A stretch of DNA of 64,000 bases from Sphaerotilus natans (GTDB taxonomy: Bacteria; Pseudomonadota; Gammaproteobacteria; Burkholderiales; Burkholderiaceae_C). The position numbers and the translations under genes were made by a program. Positions 1 through 9,844 of the stretch are shown here, in pieces; the first letter of the stretch is position 1; each line of letters begins with the position of its first letter. The stretch lies in contig NZ_FTMZ01000001.1 of the NCBI RefSeq assembly GCF_900156335.1, positions 1-64,000 on the forward strand, in the 5' to 3' direction. The notes under the pieces are model-generated. The model made no database searches. It worked only from the letters and a program-made list of their open reading frames with translations, and was not told the origin of the DNA.

Positions 1-840
1 GTGCCGGAGTAGGTGAGCTTGACGGTGACGTCGGTGGCGGCCGGCTGGCTGAGGCTGACGGTGTAGCCGGTGGCCGGCTGGCCTTCCACGACGGAGGCCG
101 GGCCGGTGATCGACACCAGGCAGGTGTCCTCGCCACCCGGCGTGCCGCCGCCCGGACCACCGACATCATCGGTAACGAGGGTCGTGACCGAACCCTTGGC
201 CGGATCCGCCGCGATGGCCTCGAAGCCGCCGCCGCTGATCTCGCCGACCGAGACGGTGATCGTCTCCGAGCCCTCGGCCAGCGCATCGTCGATCGTGCGC
301 AGGTCGAAGTCGACCGAACTCTGTCCGGCCGGAATCGTGACCGAAGTGACGGCGGTGTAGTCCGAGCCGTCGGAGGCGGTGCCGGAGTAGGTGAGCTTGA
401 CGGTGACGTCGGTGGCGGCCGGCTGGCTGAGGCTGACGGTGTAGCCGGTGGCCGGCTGACCTTCAACGACTGCATTCGGACCGGTGATCGACACCAGGCA
501 GGTGTCCTCACTGCCCGGCGTGCCACCGCCAGGCCCCCCGAAATCATCGGTAACGAGGGTCGTGACCGAGCCCTTGGCCGGATCTGCCGCGATGGCCTCG
601 AAGCCGCCACCGCTGATTTCGCCGACCGAGATGGTGATGGTTTCAGAGCCTTCCGCCAGCGCGTCGTCGATCGTGCTCAGGTCGAAGTCGACCGAACTCT
701 GTCCGGCCGGAATCGTGACCGAGGTGACGGCGGTGTAGTCCGAGCCGTCGGAGGCGGTGCCGGAGTAGGTGAGCTTGACGGTGACGTCAGCGGCGGCAGG
801 CTGGCTCAGCGAGACGGTGAACTTGGCGGTCTCGCCCTCG
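1..840 (-). repeat. 378-bp tandem repeats inside the adhesin gene
   Basis: Near-identical units begin at 1, 379 and 757, an exact period of 378 bp (126 codons). The third unit is only partly matched (to about 840) because the reading then enters the first, diverged repeat of the protein. The units differ by scattered single bases, so they look like recent duplications kept similar by recombination. The array continues beyond the left edge. Confidence 0.9.
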
Positions 841-1436
841 GTGATCGCGCCGGAGGCCGGACCCACCAAGCCGACGAAGACCGTGCTGCTGGCCACGGGG
901 TCATCCGCCGGCGTGTCCGTTTCCCGATCAGGCTCGTCCGTTGCGCTGGCGACGCTGATCTCGGTGTTCTCGATCTCGCCGAGGGTGCCGGCTTGCTCGT
1001 AGGCGAACTGGTATTCCTGCGGCGTGACCACCTCGATGATGCGGTCGACCACCACGCCGGGTTGCAGGCTGCCCTCGCTGCCGCCCAGACCGGCGCCGGG
1101 CGCGATGTCGATCTCGCCGTTGTCCAGGCTGGCGATCAGCTGGTCGAGCCCGTCACCCTTGACGGGACGGGCATTGGTGGCCACGGCCGCGCCGCCAAGA
1201 CTGATCTCGACGACGCCGTTCTGCGCCGTCAGCAGAACATCGCCCTTCGTGACCACGTCGCCCAACTGCAGCGCCCGGGCGCCGCCGTCGTCCTGGCGCA
1301 TGACCGCATCGCCCCACAGCCCGACGACGATGCCGGCCGGCAGCCGGCTCGGCACGTAATGGATGTTCAGCTGCGGCAGGTCGCGGACGGCGCTCGACGG
1401 GACGGCGGAGCTGGACGGGGGCTGGGAGGCGGGCAT
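1..1436 (-). CDS. LapA-like giant adhesin, retention-module N-terminus (partial, runs off left edge)
   Basis: About 479 N-terminal residues are present; no stop is reached. Residues 20-110 resemble the retention module of type I-secreted LapA/MapA/BapA adhesins (a short all-beta domain that plugs the TolC-like pore and keeps the protein on the cell surface). In those proteins a LapG protease site (T/P/A-AAG) lies near residue 107; here PGAG sits at residues 113-116, followed by a segment containing VVVDRI. From about residue 195 begin Calx-beta-like repeats (SDYTAVTSVTIPAGQ-type strand) of 126 residues. The start at 1436 has an AAGG about 9 bases upstream. There is no Sec signal, as expected for type I secretion, whose signal would be at the missing C-terminus. 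The secretion genes are not in this window. Confidence 0.8.
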   Translation of the reverse strand, partial: MPASQPPSSSAVPSSAVRDLPQLNIHYVPSRLPAGIVVGLWGDAVMRQDDGGARALQLGDVVTKGDVLLTAQNGVVEISLGGAAVATNARPVKGDGLDQLIASLDNGEIDIAPGAGLGGSEGSLQPGVVVDRIIEVVTPQEYQFAYEQAGTLGEIENTEISVASATDEPDRETDTPADDPVASSTVFVGLVGPASGAITEGETAKFTVSLSQPAAADVTVKLTYSGTASDGSDYTAVTSVTIPAGQSSVDFDLSTIDDALAEGSETITISVGEISGGGFEAIAADPAKGSVTTLVTDDFGGPGGGTPGSEDTCLVSITGPNAVVEGQPATGYTVSLSQPAATDVTVKLTYSGTASDGSDYTAVTSVTIPAGQSSVDFDLRTIDDALAEGSETITVSVGEISGGGFEAIAADPAKGSVTTLVTDDVGGPGGGTPGGEDTCLVSITGPASVVEGQPATGYTVSLSQPAATDVTVKLTYSG

Positions 1437-1466
1437 GAGGAGCCTTTCGACGGTCGCGACATCACG

Positions 1467-1489
1467 GAGGCGCACGCGGGGTGCGCCTC
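1467..1489 (-). terminator. GC-rich stem-loop between phosphodiesterase and adhesin genes
   Basis: A perfect 9-bp inverted repeat (GAGGCGCAC / GTGCGCCTC, 5-base loop) lies between the stop of the phosphodiesterase gene (1532) and the adhesin start (1436). It has no following T-run, so it may be a weak or Rho-assisted terminator or a structure in the adhesin leader. Confidence 0.35.
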
Positions 1490-1531
1490 GCCGATATCGG
1501 AGGCGTCAGGAAGGCTCTTGAGCCGCCGGGC

Positions 1532-2341
1532 TCAGTCGGCCGGCACGAAGCGGTCGACCTCGTCGCTGATCAGGCCGTCGATGCCCAGCTCGATCAGTTC
1601 GCCGGCGCGGCCGGGGTCGTTGACGGTGTAGGCCAGCACGCGCAGTCCGTCGCGGTGCAGCCGTCCAATCAGCGCCGGCGTGATCAGCGACTGCTCGAGC
1701 ACCATCGCGCTGCAGCCCAGGCGCTCGGCGATGTCGATGCAGTCGGGCCACAGCGTGTCGACCAGCAGGGCGCGCGGCAGCTCGGGCGCCGCCTCGCGCG
1801 CGGCTGCCAGCGCCTGGGGTTGGAAGGAGCTCAGCAGCGGCCATATCGCCTGTTCGTCATGGACCGCCTCGCCCCACAGGCGGCGCACCGCCTGCGCGAT
1901 CAGCCGGCCAGTGCGCTCCTCGTCGCCCGGCGCAGGCTTGAGCTCGATGTTCAGTGCATGGCCGTTGCGCAGGACGAAGGCAGCGATGCCGTCGAGGCTG
2001 GGCAGCGGTTCGCCGGCGAAGATGCGGCCGTGCCAGCCGCCAGCGTCCAGCAGCGACAGCTCGGCCCAGTCCAGCTCGAGGGCGGCGCCGGCCGCATCGG
2101 TGGTGCGCTCGAGCGTGTCGTCATGCAGCAGGAAGGGCAGGCCATCGGCGCTGAGGCGCACGTCGCATTCGAAGGCGCGCCAGCCCAGGCTGGCCCCCAG
2201 ACGCATCGCGGCCAGCGTGTTCTCCGGGGCGTGCCGACCTGCGCCCCGGTGCGCGAACCACAAGGGATAGGGCCAGGGTGGGGCCGGCGTGGCGGGCTCG
2301 GCGTCGTCGGCGGACGTCAGGTCGTGATGCAGGCTGCTCAT
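1532..2341 (-). CDS. ugpQ: Glycerophosphodiester phosphodiesterase (GDPD/UgpQ family)
   Basis: A cytoplasmic GDPD-family enzyme that hydrolyses glycerophosphodiesters from phospholipid turnover to glycerol-3-phosphate and an alcohol. The 269-residue length is usual for bacterial UgpQ. The family signature is clear near the N-terminus: AHRGAG (catalytic His-Arg), APENT, an ECDVR acid pair and HDDTLERTT (second catalytic His). The C-terminal half has the TIM-barrel strand VLAYTVND. I chose the ATG at 2341 because an AGGGAA ribosome site stands 8 bases upstream; an in-frame ATG at 2392 would add 17 residues unlike the family. No ugp transporter genes are adjacent, so the physiological substrate source is not shown. 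Confidence 0.9.
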   Translation of the reverse strand: MSSLHHDLTSADDAEPATPAPPWPYPLWFAHRGAGRHAPENTLAAMRLGASLGWRAFECDVRLSADGLPFLLHDDTLERTTDAAGAALELDWAELSLLDAGGWHGRIFAGEPLPSLDGIAAFVLRNGHALNIELKPAPGDEERTGRLIAQAVRRLWGEAVHDEQAIWPLLSSFQPQALAAAREAAPELPRALLVDTLWPDCIDIAERLGCSAMVLEQSLITPALIGRLHRDGLRVLAYTVNDPGRAGELIELGIDGLISDEVDRFVPAD

Positions 2342-2549
2342 CGTGCTTCCCTCGTGCGTGCGTACCTGTGGACGGGCGGATGCCCCCTCCAAGATTGCGC
2401 CGCGCCGATGTCGGGGTCAAGACAGCTTTTCGTGGCGGGTCGGCCACGGGGACTGCGGACGGGAAAGGACGTGCCGCGGCGGGCAAAACAGCTGCTGCGG
2501 TAGGATTGCCGGTCCTGCGCGCGCCTCGCGCTGCTGCCTTCGCGGCCCC

Positions 2550-5500
2550 ATGAACGCACCGCTCCCTCCCAATCCGCTGCTCCAGTCCGTCGGCCAGGAC
2601 CTCGATCCTGCCCATGCCGAACCTCGCCTGCGCGAGATTCCGTACAACTACACCTCCTTCTCGGACCGGGAAATCATCATCCGCCTGCTGGGCCCGCGCG
2701 CCTGGGCGCTGGCCGACCAGCTGCGCGGCGAGCGTCGCACCGGCCGCTCCGCACGCATGCTCTACGAGGTGCTGGGCGACATCTGGGTGGTGCAGCGCAA
2801 TCCCTACCTCGAAGACGACCTGATCGACAACCCGAAGCGGCGCGAGAACCTCATCGAGGCCTTGCACCACCGCCTCGCCGAGGTCGAGAAGCGTCGCACC
2901 CCGGGCGTCGATCCGGGCCGCGACGCGCTGGTCGGCGAGCTGATGGCGATGGCGCGCGGCGCCGTCGAGCGTTTCGCCGAGCGCTTCCGCCTGGTGGACG
3001 ACCTGCGCCAGCGCACGAAGAAGGTGCTGGGCCGCCACACCCGCTCCGACAACCTGAAGTTCGACGGCCTGAGCCGCGTCGCGCACGTCACCGACGCCAC
3101 CGACTGGCGGGTCGAATACCCCTTCGTCGTGCTGACGCCCGACACCGAGGCCGAGATGGCCGCGCTGGTGGCCGGCTGCGTCGAGCTGGGCCTGACGATC
3201 ATCCCGCGCGGCGGCGGCACCGGCTACACCGGCGGCGCCGTGCCGCTGACCTGGAAGAGCGCGGTGATCAACACCGAGAAGCTCGAGCAGATGACCGAGG
3301 TCGAGTTCGTCGACCTGCCGGGCCTGGCGCACAAGGTGCCCACCATCTGGACCGGTGCCGGCGTTGTCACGCAGCGCGTGGCCGATGCGGCCGAGCGCGG
3401 GGGGCATGTCTTCGCGGTCGATCCGACCTCGGCCGAAGCCTCGTGCATTGGCGGCAACATCGCGATGAATGCCGGCGGCAAGAAGGCGGTGCTGTGGGGC
3501 ACGGCGCTGGACAACCTGGCCTCCTGGAAGATGGTCACGCCCGAGGCCAAGTGGCTGGAGGTCACCCGCCTGAACCACAACCTCGGCAAGATCCACGATG
3601 TCGAGGTCGCCAGCTTCGAGCTGAAGTATTTCGACGCCTCGGGTCGCACGCTCGAGCGCACTGAGCGGCTCGACATTCCCGGGCGCATCTTCCGCAAGGA
3701 AGGCCTGGGCAAGGATGTCACCGACAAGTTCCTCGCCGGCCTGCCCGGCATCCAGAAGGAAGGCTGCGACGGCCTGATCACCTCGGCGCGCTGGGTGGTG
3801 CATCGCATGCCGGCGCACACCCGCACCGTCTGCCTGGAGTTCTTCGGCAACCCGAAGGACTGCGTGCCCTCGATCGTCGAGATCAAGGACTTCATGTTCG
3901 GCGAGATGAAGAAGCCGGGCGGCGCGATCCTGGCCGGCCTCGAGCATCTCGACGATCGCTACCTCAAGGCGGTCGGCTACGCCACCAAGAGCAAGCGCGG
4001 CGGCACCCCGAAGATGGTGCTGATCGGCGACATCGTCGGCGACGACGAGGACGCGGTCGCGCGCGCCACCAGCGAGGTGGTGCGCCTGGCCAACGGCCGC
4101 TCGGGCGAGGGCTTCATCGCCATCTCGGCCGATGCGCGCAAGAAGTTCTGGCTCGACCGCAAGCGCACCGCTGCCATCTCCAAGCACACCAACGCGTTCA
4201 AGGTGAACGAGGACGTGGTGATCCCGCTGGAGCGCATGGGCGAGTACACGCTGGGCATCGAGCGCATCAACATCGAGCTGTCGCTGCGCAACAAGATCGC
4301 GCTGCTCGACCGGCTCGAGCAGTTCTTCCAGGCCGGCAACCTGCCGCTGGGCAAGACCGACGACGCCAGCGAGATCCCCAGCGCCGAGCTGCTCGGCGAC
4401 CGGGTGCAGCGCGCGCTGGCCCTGATCCGCGAGCTGCGCACGCTGTGGCAGCAGTGGCGCGACGGCCTCGACGTCGTGCAGCCCGACACCGGCCGCAGCT
4501 TCTTCGAGCAGATCCAGGACAACACGCTGCGCGCCTCGTGGAAGACGCAGATCCTGAAGGTCTTCCAGCAGCAGCTCTTCGCCGGTGCGGCCTTCGCGCC
4601 GCTGATCGAGGCCTGCAGGAAGATCCACAAGGAGGTGCTGCGCGGGCGCGTCTGGGTGGCGCTGCACATGCACGCCGGCGACGGCAATGTGCACACCAAC
4701 ATCCCGGTCAACTCCGACAACTACGAGATGCTGCAGACCGCGCACGAGGCGGTCGCGCGCATCATGGTGCTGGCGCGCAGCCTCGATGGCGTGATCTCCG
4801 GCGAGCACGGCATCGGCATCACCAAGCTGGAGTTCCTGACCGACGCCGAGCTGGCGAACTTCGCCGCCTACAAGGCCAAGGTCGACCCGGAAGGGCGCTT
4901 CAACAAGGGCAAGCTGCTGCGCCCGCAGGACCGGGTCACCGACCTGGGGGCCGATACCCGCGCCGCCGACCTCAGCGAGGCCTACACGCCCAGCTTCGGC
5001 CTGATGACGCACGAGTCGCTGATCATGCAGCAGAGCGACATCGGCGACATCGCCGCGTCGGTCAAGGACTGCCTGCGCTGCGGCAAGTGCAAGCCGGTGT
5101 GCGCCACGCATGTGCCGCGCGCCAACCTGCTCTACAGCCCGCGCAACAAGATCCTGGGCACCTCGCTGCTGATCGAGGCCTTCCTGTACGAGGAGCAGAC
5201 GCGCCGCGGCGTCAGCCTCAAGCACTGGGAGGAGTTCGAGGACGTCGCCGACCACTGCACCGTCTGCCACAAGTGCTTCACGCCGTGCCCGGTCAAGATC
5301 GACTTCGGCGACGTGACGATGAACATGCGCAACCTGCTGCGCAAGATGGGCAAGAAGAGCTTCCGTCCGGGCAACGCCGCCGCGATGCTGATGCTCAACG
5401 CCACCAACCCGGAGACGATCAAGATCGCCCGCTCGGCGATGGTGGGCGTCGGCATGAAGGCGCAGCGCCTGGCGCATGACGTGCTCAAGCTGGCCGCGAA

Positions 5501-6473
5501 GAAGCAGACCAGCGCGCCGCCGGCGACGGTGGGCGCCGCTCCGATCAAGGAGCAGGTGATCCACTTCATCAACAAGAAGATGCCCGGCGGCCTGCCGAAG
5601 AAGACCGCGCGCGCGTTGCTCGACATCGAGGACCGCGACTACGTGCCGATCATCCGCGACCCGAAGGCGACCACCGCCGAGACCGAGGCGGTGTTCTACT
5701 TCCCCGGCTGCGGCTCTGAGCGGCTGTTCAGCCAGGTCGGCTTGGCCACGCAGGCGATGCTCTGGCACGCGGGCGTGCAGACCGTGCTGCCGCCGGGCTA
5801 CCTGTGCTGCGGCTACCCGCAGCGCGGCTCGGGCCAGTTCGACAAGGCCGAGCAGATGATCACCGACAACCGGGTGCTGTTCCACCGGGTCGCCAACACG
5901 CTGAACTACCTCGACATCAAGACGGTGGTGGTCTCGTGCGGCACCTGCTATGACCAGCTCCAGGGCTACCAGTTCGACAAGATCTTCCCCGGCTGCCGCA
6001 TCATCGACATCCACGAATACCTGTTGGAAAAAGGCATCACGCTGCAGGGCAAAGGTAACTTCATGTACCACGATCCCTGCCACACGCCGATGAAGCTGCA
6101 GGATCCGATGAAGACGGTCAAGGCGCTGGTGGGCGACGGCGTGGTCAAGTCCGAGCGCTGCTGCGGCGAGTCGGGCACGCTGGGCGTGACCCGGCCCGAC
6201 ATCTCGACGCAGATCCGCTTCCGCAAGGAAGAGGAGATCCGCAAGGCCGAAGGCCAGCTGCGCGCGCAGGGCGCCCAGGGCGACCTGAAGATCCTGACCT
6301 CCTGCCCGAGCTGCCTGCAGGGTCTGTCGCGTTATGGCGACGATCTGCAGAACGGCCTGCTCGAGGCCGACTACATCGTCGTCGAGATGGCGCGCCAGAT
6401 CCTGGGCGAGAACTGGATGCCGGACTATGTGGCCCGGGCCAACGCCGGCGGCATCGAGCGCGTGCTGGTCTGA
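2550..6473 (+). CDS. Giant FAD-linked dehydrogenase with Fe-S and CCG domains (DUF3683 family)
   Basis: A 1307-residue multidomain oxidoreductase of the D-lactate dehydrogenase/glycolate oxidase class. In order: an N-terminal DUF3683 region (about 1-170), an FAD-binding type-4 domain with a [11 protein letters not shown]-type loop near 220, an FAD-oxidase C domain ending with GDGNVH and SGEHGIG (about 700-760), a two-cluster ferredoxin module (CLRCGKC...C near 840; CTVCHKC...CP near 902), and two cysteine-rich CCG domains (PGCG...CCGYP near 1051; DPCH...CCGES near 1171), the latter typical of heterodisulfide reductase/GlpC electron-transfer subunits. This fuses what GlcD, GlcE and GlcF do in separate chains. 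Proteins of this size and order are common in Burkholderiales. The true substrate is not known; a 2-hydroxyacid is inferred. The start is the ATG opening the conserved N-terminus. Confidence 0.88.
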   Translation: MNAPLPPNPLLQSVGQDLDPAHAEPRLREIPYNYTSFSDREIIIRLLGPRAWALADQLRGERRTGRSARMLYEVLGDIWVVQRNPYLEDDLIDNPKRRENLIEALHHRLAEVEKRRTPGVDPGRDALVGELMAMARGAVERFAERFRLVDDLRQRTKKVLGRHTRSDNLKFDGLSRVAHVTDATDWRVEYPFVVLTPDTEAEMAALVAGCVELGLTIIPRGGGTGYTGGAVPLTWKSAVINTEKLEQMTEVEFVDLPGLAHKVPTIWTGAGVVTQRVADAAERGGHVFAVDPTSAEASCIGGNIAMNAGGKKAVLWGTALDNLASWKMVTPEAKWLEVTRLNHNLGKIHDVEVASFELKYFDASGRTLERTERLDIPGRIFRKEGLGKDVTDKFLAGLPGIQKEGCDGLITSARWVVHRMPAHTRTVCLEFFGNPKDCVPSIVEIKDFMFGEMKKPGGAILAGLEHLDDRYLKAVGYATKSKRGGTPKMVLIGDIVGDDEDAVARATSEVVRLANGRSGEGFIAISADARKKFWLDRKRTAAISKHTNAFKVNEDVVIPLERMGEYTLGIERINIELSLRNKIALLDRLEQFFQAGNLPLGKTDDASEIPSAELLGDRVQRALALIRELRTLWQQWRDGLDVVQPDTGRSFFEQIQDNTLRASWKTQILKVFQQQLFAGAAFAPLIEACRKIHKEVLRGRVWVALHMHAGDGNVHTNIPVNSDNYEMLQTAHEAVARIMVLARSLDGVISGEHGIGITKLEFLTDAELANFAAYKAKVDPEGRFNKGKLLRPQDRVTDLGADTRAADLSEAYTPSFGLMTHESLIMQQSDIGDIAASVKDCLRCGKCKPVCATHVPRANLLYSPRNKILGTSLLIEAFLYEEQTRRGVSLKHWEEFEDVADHCTVCHKCFTPCPVKIDFGDVTMNMRNLLRKMGKKSFRPGNAAAMLMLNATNPETIKIARSAMVGVGMKAQRLAHDVLKLAAKKQTSAPPATVGAAPIKEQVIHFINKKMPGGLPKKTARALLDIEDRDYVPIIRDPKATTAETEAVFYFPGCGSERLFSQVGLATQAMLWHAGVQTVLPPGYLCCGYPQRGSGQFDKAEQMITDNRVLFHRVANTLNYLDIKTVVVSCGTCYDQLQGYQFDKIFPGCRIIDIHEYLLEKGITLQGKGNFMYHDPCHTPMKLQDPMKTVKALVGDGVVKSERCCGESGTLGVTRPDISTQIRFRKEEEIRKAEGQLRAQGAQGDLKILTSCPSCLQGLSRYGDDLQNGLLEADYIVVEMARQILGENWMPDYVARANAGGIERVLV

Positions 6474-6573
6474 GGCGGCCTGTCTGCATCTGAAGGGGCC
6501 GAATGGGCCCATCGTCGCGGATAATCGCCCGGATCCGCCGCCTTCATCGCGGCTTCTTCCGGACGACTTCCCG

Positions 6574-6993
6574 ATGACCCAACCGAATGCCCCCCAGCCC
6601 ACTGCCCTGACACTGCACCAGCAGTCGCGCGTGCTGGAGATCGGCTTCGATGATGGGCAGACCTTCCGCCTGCCCTTCGAGCTGCTGCGCGTCTATTCGC
6701 CCTCCGCCGAGGTGCGTGGCCATGGCCCCGGCCAGGAGGTGCTGCAGACCGGCAAGCGCGAGGTCGGCATCGTCGACCTGCAGTTGGTCGGCCACTACGC
6801 CGTCCAGCCGGTCTTCAGCGACGGCCATGACAGCGGCCTCTACACCTGGGAGATGCTGCACGATCTGGGCATGCGCCAGCAGGCGCTGTGGCAGGACTAT
6901 CTCGATCGCCTGAATGCGGCCGGCGTCGATCGTGATGCACCGATGAAGGGCGGCGCGCCCGCAGGTGGTGCCTGTGCCTCCCATGGCCACTGA
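6574..6993 (+). CDS. DUF971 family protein
   Basis: A small 139-residue protein with the DUF971 fold, the domain also found at the N-terminus of gamma-butyrobetaine hydroxylase. Visible family features are the WXF-like beta core around LEIGFDDGQTFRLP, LLRVYSPSAEV, and the YTWEMLHDLG motif before a C-terminal helix. The C-terminus ends in a Gly/Ala/His-rich tail, common in these proteins. The role is not established; the domain is often near Fe-S or ubiquinone genes. It stands 64 bases before ubiE, on the same strand, an arrangement common in betaproteobacteria, and is probably cotranscribed with it. The start was placed at the ATG that opens the conserved region. Confidence 0.82.
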   Translation: MTQPNAPQPTALTLHQQSRVLEIGFDDGQTFRLPFELLRVYSPSAEVRGHGPGQEVLQTGKREVGIVDLQLVGHYAVQPVFSDGHDSGLYTWEMLHDLGMRQQALWQDYLDRLNAAGVDRDAPMKGGAPAGGACASHGH

Positions 6994-7056
6994 GTTTTCG
7001 GTGTGTCCGGCCGGGCACGCAAGCTGCTCCATTTCCGCCCCGACATTTCCCTGCCC

Positions 7057-7788
7057 ATGAGCGATACCCACTTCGGCTTCAAGACCGTCGACGAGCAGAA
7101 CAAGGCGCGCATGGTGCGCGGTGTGTTCGACTCGGTCGCGGCCCGCTACGACCTGATGAACGATCTGATGTCGGGCGGCATGCACCGGCTCTGGAAGGCC
7201 TACACCCTGGCGGTGTCTGGTGCCCGTGAAGGCCACCAGGTGCTCGACATCGCCGGAGGCACCGGCGACCTGAGCCGCGCCTTTGCGCGCAAGGTCGGCC
7301 GCAGCGGCTGCGTGGTGCACACCGACATCAACGAGGCCATGCTGAGCCGGGGCCGTGATCGCCTGGTCGACGAGGGCCTGTCCCTGCCGACGGTGCTGTG
7401 CGATGCCGAGAAGCTGCCTTTTCCCGAGGCGCGCTTCGACATCGTCTCGGTCGCCTTCGGTCTGCGCAACATGACGCACAAGGATGTGGCGCTGGCCGAG
7501 ATGTGTCGGGTGCTCAAGCCGGGCGGCAAGCTGATGGTGCTGGAGTTCTCGAAGGTGGCCGCGCCGCTCGAGAAGGTCTACGACTGGTACTCCTTCAGCG
7601 TGCTGCCCAAGCTGGGCCAGATGGTGGCCGGCGACGCCGAGAGCTACCGCTATCTGGCCGAGTCGATCCGCATGCATCCTGGCCAGGCCGAGCTGAAGGC
7701 GATGATGAAGACGGCCGGTTTCGGCCATGTCGATGTGCACAACCTGACCGGTGGGGTGGTGGCCCTGCATGTCGGGCTGAAGTGCTGA
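7057..7788 (+). CDS. ubiE: Ubiquinone/menaquinone methyltransferase UbiE
   Basis: SAM-dependent C-methyltransferase of ubiquinone synthesis (2-polyprenyl-6-methoxy-benzoquinol methylation; demethylmenaquinone in species that make menaquinone). The 243-residue length matches the family. Signatures: [16 protein letters not shown]-type start near residues 25-40, SAM motif I (DIAGGTGDL, about 64-72), [10 protein letters not shown] and a C-terminal GGVVALHVG. The ATG at 7057 opens the family-typical N-terminus; the in-frame GTG/ATG codons further upstream add non-conserved sequence. It follows the DUF971 gene closely and is the last housekeeping gene before the exopolysaccharide block. Confidence 0.95.
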   Translation: MSDTHFGFKTVDEQNKARMVRGVFDSVAARYDLMNDLMSGGMHRLWKAYTLAVSGAREGHQVLDIAGGTGDLSRAFARKVGRSGCVVHTDINEAMLSRGRDRLVDEGLSLPTVLCDAEKLPFPEARFDIVSVAFGLRNMTHKDVALAEMCRVLKPGGKLMVLEFSKVAAPLEKVYDWYSFSVLPKLGQMVAGDAESYRYLAESIRMHPGQAELKAMMKTAGFGHVDVHNLTGGVVALHVGLKC

Positions 7789-8138
7789 CCTCCGGCCGAG
7801 GGGGTACCTGAAGTGCGCAAATCACATCTTTGCGTGACGGCATGTATCGGGCACGGCTTGCGGAATTACTTCTTTTGCCATATCAGGGCATTCCTGCAAA
7901 CTGAAGACACATGCTGATTTGTACGCATCTGTTGACGCAGTTGGTACAAGTCTTCACTCTCACGTCAATACGTCACACAATCGTGATCCAGTCTCCCCTG
8001 CTTGGGGGAATGAGGTCGCCTGTGCATCAGGTGTCAGGGGACCAGGGTCGAAAATCAGGGGGTCAGCAATGATGGCCTCCAGTCCTGCGCAAGTGACGCG
8101 AGACGCATTGCCAGTGTTTTGCCAAGGGGGCTGTCAGA
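7789..8138. other. AT-richer intergenic region ahead of the exopolysaccharide block
   Basis: These 350 bases separate ubiE from the first exopolysaccharide gene and are clearly less GC-rich than the flanks. I see no convincing gene. The region holds an inverted repeat TTGTAC-N19-GTACAA at 7919-7949 and a TTGACG hexamer at 7932-7937 inside it, with no good -10 partner at 16-18 bases. It most likely carries the promoter and operator of the gene at 8139. Confidence 0.5.
7919..7949. promoter_or_regulatory. Candidate operator: inverted repeat TTGTAC-N19-GTACAA
   Basis: Perfect 6-base inverted half-sites 25 bases apart centre to centre surround a TTGACG -35-like hexamer, 190 bases upstream of the sugar-phosphate transferase gene. 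The regulator is unknown. Confidence 0.3.
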
Positions 8139-9548
8139 ATGTTTCGAGTTTTCCAGCACCGATCGTCGGGAACGCACTTCGTCGAGCTGTTCGCTGACGG
8201 TCTGCTTTGCTTCATTGCCGCGCTGCTGTCGGCTGCCACGTTGGCCAGCCCGCTGCCCGGGGTCAGTCCGCTGACCCAGATCATCACGCCGACCATCCTG
8301 CTGGTCGCTTTTTCCTTTGCGCTGGTGATGGCGCTGCTTTATTCCTTCGTCGGACTCTATCGGCACCGCAATCTCGGGCTGGTTCCGATGGTCGTGCGCA
8401 TCGGTTTTGCGTTCCTGCTGGGTGGTTACATCACTTACCTGACGCTGAAATACATCAGCTATGACGGTTATGCCGGCAGCCTGGTCGGATATTCGCTGGT
8501 GTATCTGCTGGTCGGCCTGATGCTCTACCGCGGCGTGGCGTGGGTGGTCCGCCAGGCCGTGGGCACCCGCCGTGTGCTGATCGTCGGCACCGGCCCGGAT
8601 GCCCGTCAGGTGTGCACCGACCTGCGCGCCGGCGGCCAGTGGGCCGGCTATGACGTGGTCGGCTTCTACCCGACCACCGAACAGACCGACCGCGCCGCGC
8701 TGCGTGGTGCTGCCCATGTGTTCGACGCCCGCCAAAAGCTGGTCGACCTGGTGCGCGAGCACCGCATCAACGAGATCATCGTGGCGGTGCGCGAGCAGCG
8801 CGGCGGCGGCGTGCCGATGAACGATCTGCTCGAGTGCCGCATCGGCGGTGTGCCGATCATGGATCTGGCCTACTTCTACGAGCGCACCAAGGCCGAGGTG
8901 CCGGTCGACAGCCTGAAGGCCAGCTGGCTGGTCTATGGCGATGGCTTCGTTCAGGGCCATGCCCGCGAGCTCACCAAGCGCCTGTTCGACATCGTCAGCT
9001 CCTCGGTGCTGCTGCTCCTGGGCGCGCCGGTCATGCTGATGACCGCGCTGATGATCAAGCTCGACAGCCCCGGCCCGATCCTCTACAAGCAGGAGCGTGT
9101 CGGCCTGGGCGGCAAGGGCTTCATGTGCATCAAGTTCCGCAGCATGCGCACCGACGCCGAGAAGGATGGCGTGGCGCGCTGGGCTTCCAAGAACGACTCC
9201 CGCATCACCCGCGTCGGCGCCTTCATCCGCAAGACCCGCATCGACGAGCTGCCGCAGCTCTTCAGCGTGCTGCGCGGCGAGATGAGCATGGTGGGCCCGC
9301 GTCCGGAGCGCCCGTCCTTCGTCGCCCAGCTGCGCGAGCAGATTCCCTACTACGACCTGCGCCACACGGTGAAGCCGGGCCTGACCGGCTGGGCCCAGGT
9401 CCGCTATGCCTACGGCGCCTCGCTCGAGGACGCACGCAAGAAGCACCAGTTCGACCTGTACTACGTCAAGAACAACTCGCTGCTGCTGGATCTGCAGGTG
9501 CTGATCGAGACGGTGAGCGTGGTGCTGTTCCGCGAGGGCGCGCACTGA
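8139..9548 (+). CDS. XrtA/PEP-CTERM-type undecaprenyl-phosphate sugar phosphotransferase
   Basis: Initiating glycosyltransferase that moves a hexose-1-phosphate from a UDP-sugar to undecaprenyl phosphate at the inner membrane, starting exopolysaccharide repeat units. The 469 residues show several N-terminal membrane segments (about 15-130), a Rossmann-like middle domain with [10 protein letters not shown], one further membrane helix (about 285-305), and the C-terminal bacterial sugar transferase domain with KFRSMR, a TRIDELPQL motif and MVGPRPERP near 385. It best fits the TIGR03013 family (EpsB-like, tied to exosortase loci). An AAGGGGG about 10 bases upstream supports the ATG at 8139. It is separated by 296 bases from the next gene and so may form its own transcript. 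Confidence 0.9.
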   Translation: MFRVFQHRSSGTHFVELFADGLLCFIAALLSAATLASPLPGVSPLTQIITPTILLVAFSFALVMALLYSFVGLYRHRNLGLVPMVVRIGFAFLLGGYITYLTLKYISYDGYAGSLVGYSLVYLLVGLMLYRGVAWVVRQAVGTRRVLIVGTGPDARQVCTDLRAGGQWAGYDVVGFYPTTEQTDRAALRGAAHVFDARQKLVDLVREHRINEIIVAVREQRGGGVPMNDLLECRIGGVPIMDLAYFYERTKAEVPVDSLKASWLVYGDGFVQGHARELTKRLFDIVSSSVLLLLGAPVMLMTALMIKLDSPGPILYKQERVGLGGKGFMCIKFRSMRTDAEKDGVARWASKNDSRITRVGAFIRKTRIDELPQLFSVLRGEMSMVGPRPERPSFVAQLREQIPYYDLRHTVKPGLTGWAQVRYAYGASLEDARKKHQFDLYYVKNNSLLLDLQVLIETVSVVLFREGAH

Positions 9549-9631
9549 GAACACCGAGCACGTCCGTGCGTGCCACGGTCTCCGGTCAGGGCCTGAGGGG
9601 CTGCCGGACGACAGGCGCTCCAGACCAGAGG

Positions 9632-9660
9632 ACAGCGCACGAAATGCTTTCGTGCGCTGT
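9632..9660 (+). terminator. Strong stem-loop after the sugar transferase gene
   Basis: A perfect 13-bp stem (ACAGCGCACGAAA and its complement) with a 3-base loop lies 83 bases past the stop codon. The nearest T-rich run (ATTTTTATC) starts about 20 bases later, so the classical U-tract is displaced. Confidence 0.5.
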
Positions 9661-9737
9661 TCGTGCTTCAAGGCGTGTTCATTTTTATCACTTTCATGAT
9701 CTGCCCGATGCGCGTGAATGCGTGGGTCATGAATGCT

Positions 9738-9753
9738 GTTCATGATGATGAAC
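9738..9753. promoter_or_regulatory. Candidate operator palindrome upstream of the export lipoprotein
   Basis: GTTCAT and ATGAAC flank a 4-base centre, 92 bases ahead of the export lipoprotein start. Position and symmetry suggest a regulator site; identity unknown. Confidence 0.3.
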
Positions 9754-9844
9754 TTGTAAGGAATTCTTGCGCTGCAGCGGTACGATCGGGTTGCGTGCCG
9801 CGCGGAGATCGCAGGGTGCTGGAATGATCAAGAGAGGATTTCGC

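Larger units (their letters stand above)
9549..9844. other. Intergenic region with hairpin and palindrome
   Basis: This 296-base gap holds a strong stem-loop (9632-9660), an AT-rich stretch, a palindrome GTTCAT-GATG-ATGAAC (9738-9753) and a short element with TCTTGCGCTG then GGTACGATC (9765-9787). It looks like the terminator of the transferase gene followed by the promoter of the export/chain-length operon. No gene was seen. Confidence 0.5.

Noticed and set aside
1-840. The 378-bp repeats as a CRISPR or insertion element
   Set aside because: Repeats are long, in frame and coding, without spacers or terminal inverted repeats.
2121-6602. Open frame of nearly 1500 codons on the minus strand opposite the flavin/Fe-S dehydrogenase
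   Set aside because: Antisense shadow of a GC-rich gene; the product is low-complexity Arg/Ala/Leu/His with no domain, and the plus-strand gene is unambiguous.
7919-8197. Short plus-strand open frame in the gap after ubiE
   Set aside because: No ribosome site and it overlaps the start of the transferase gene in another frame; no conserved sequence.
7789-9844. Sigma-54 (-24/-12) promoters ahead of the exopolysaccharide genes, as expected for PrsR-controlled loci
   Set aside because: GG-N10-GC candidates near 7850 and 8074 have wrong spacing; nothing fits TGGCAC-N5-TTGC well.
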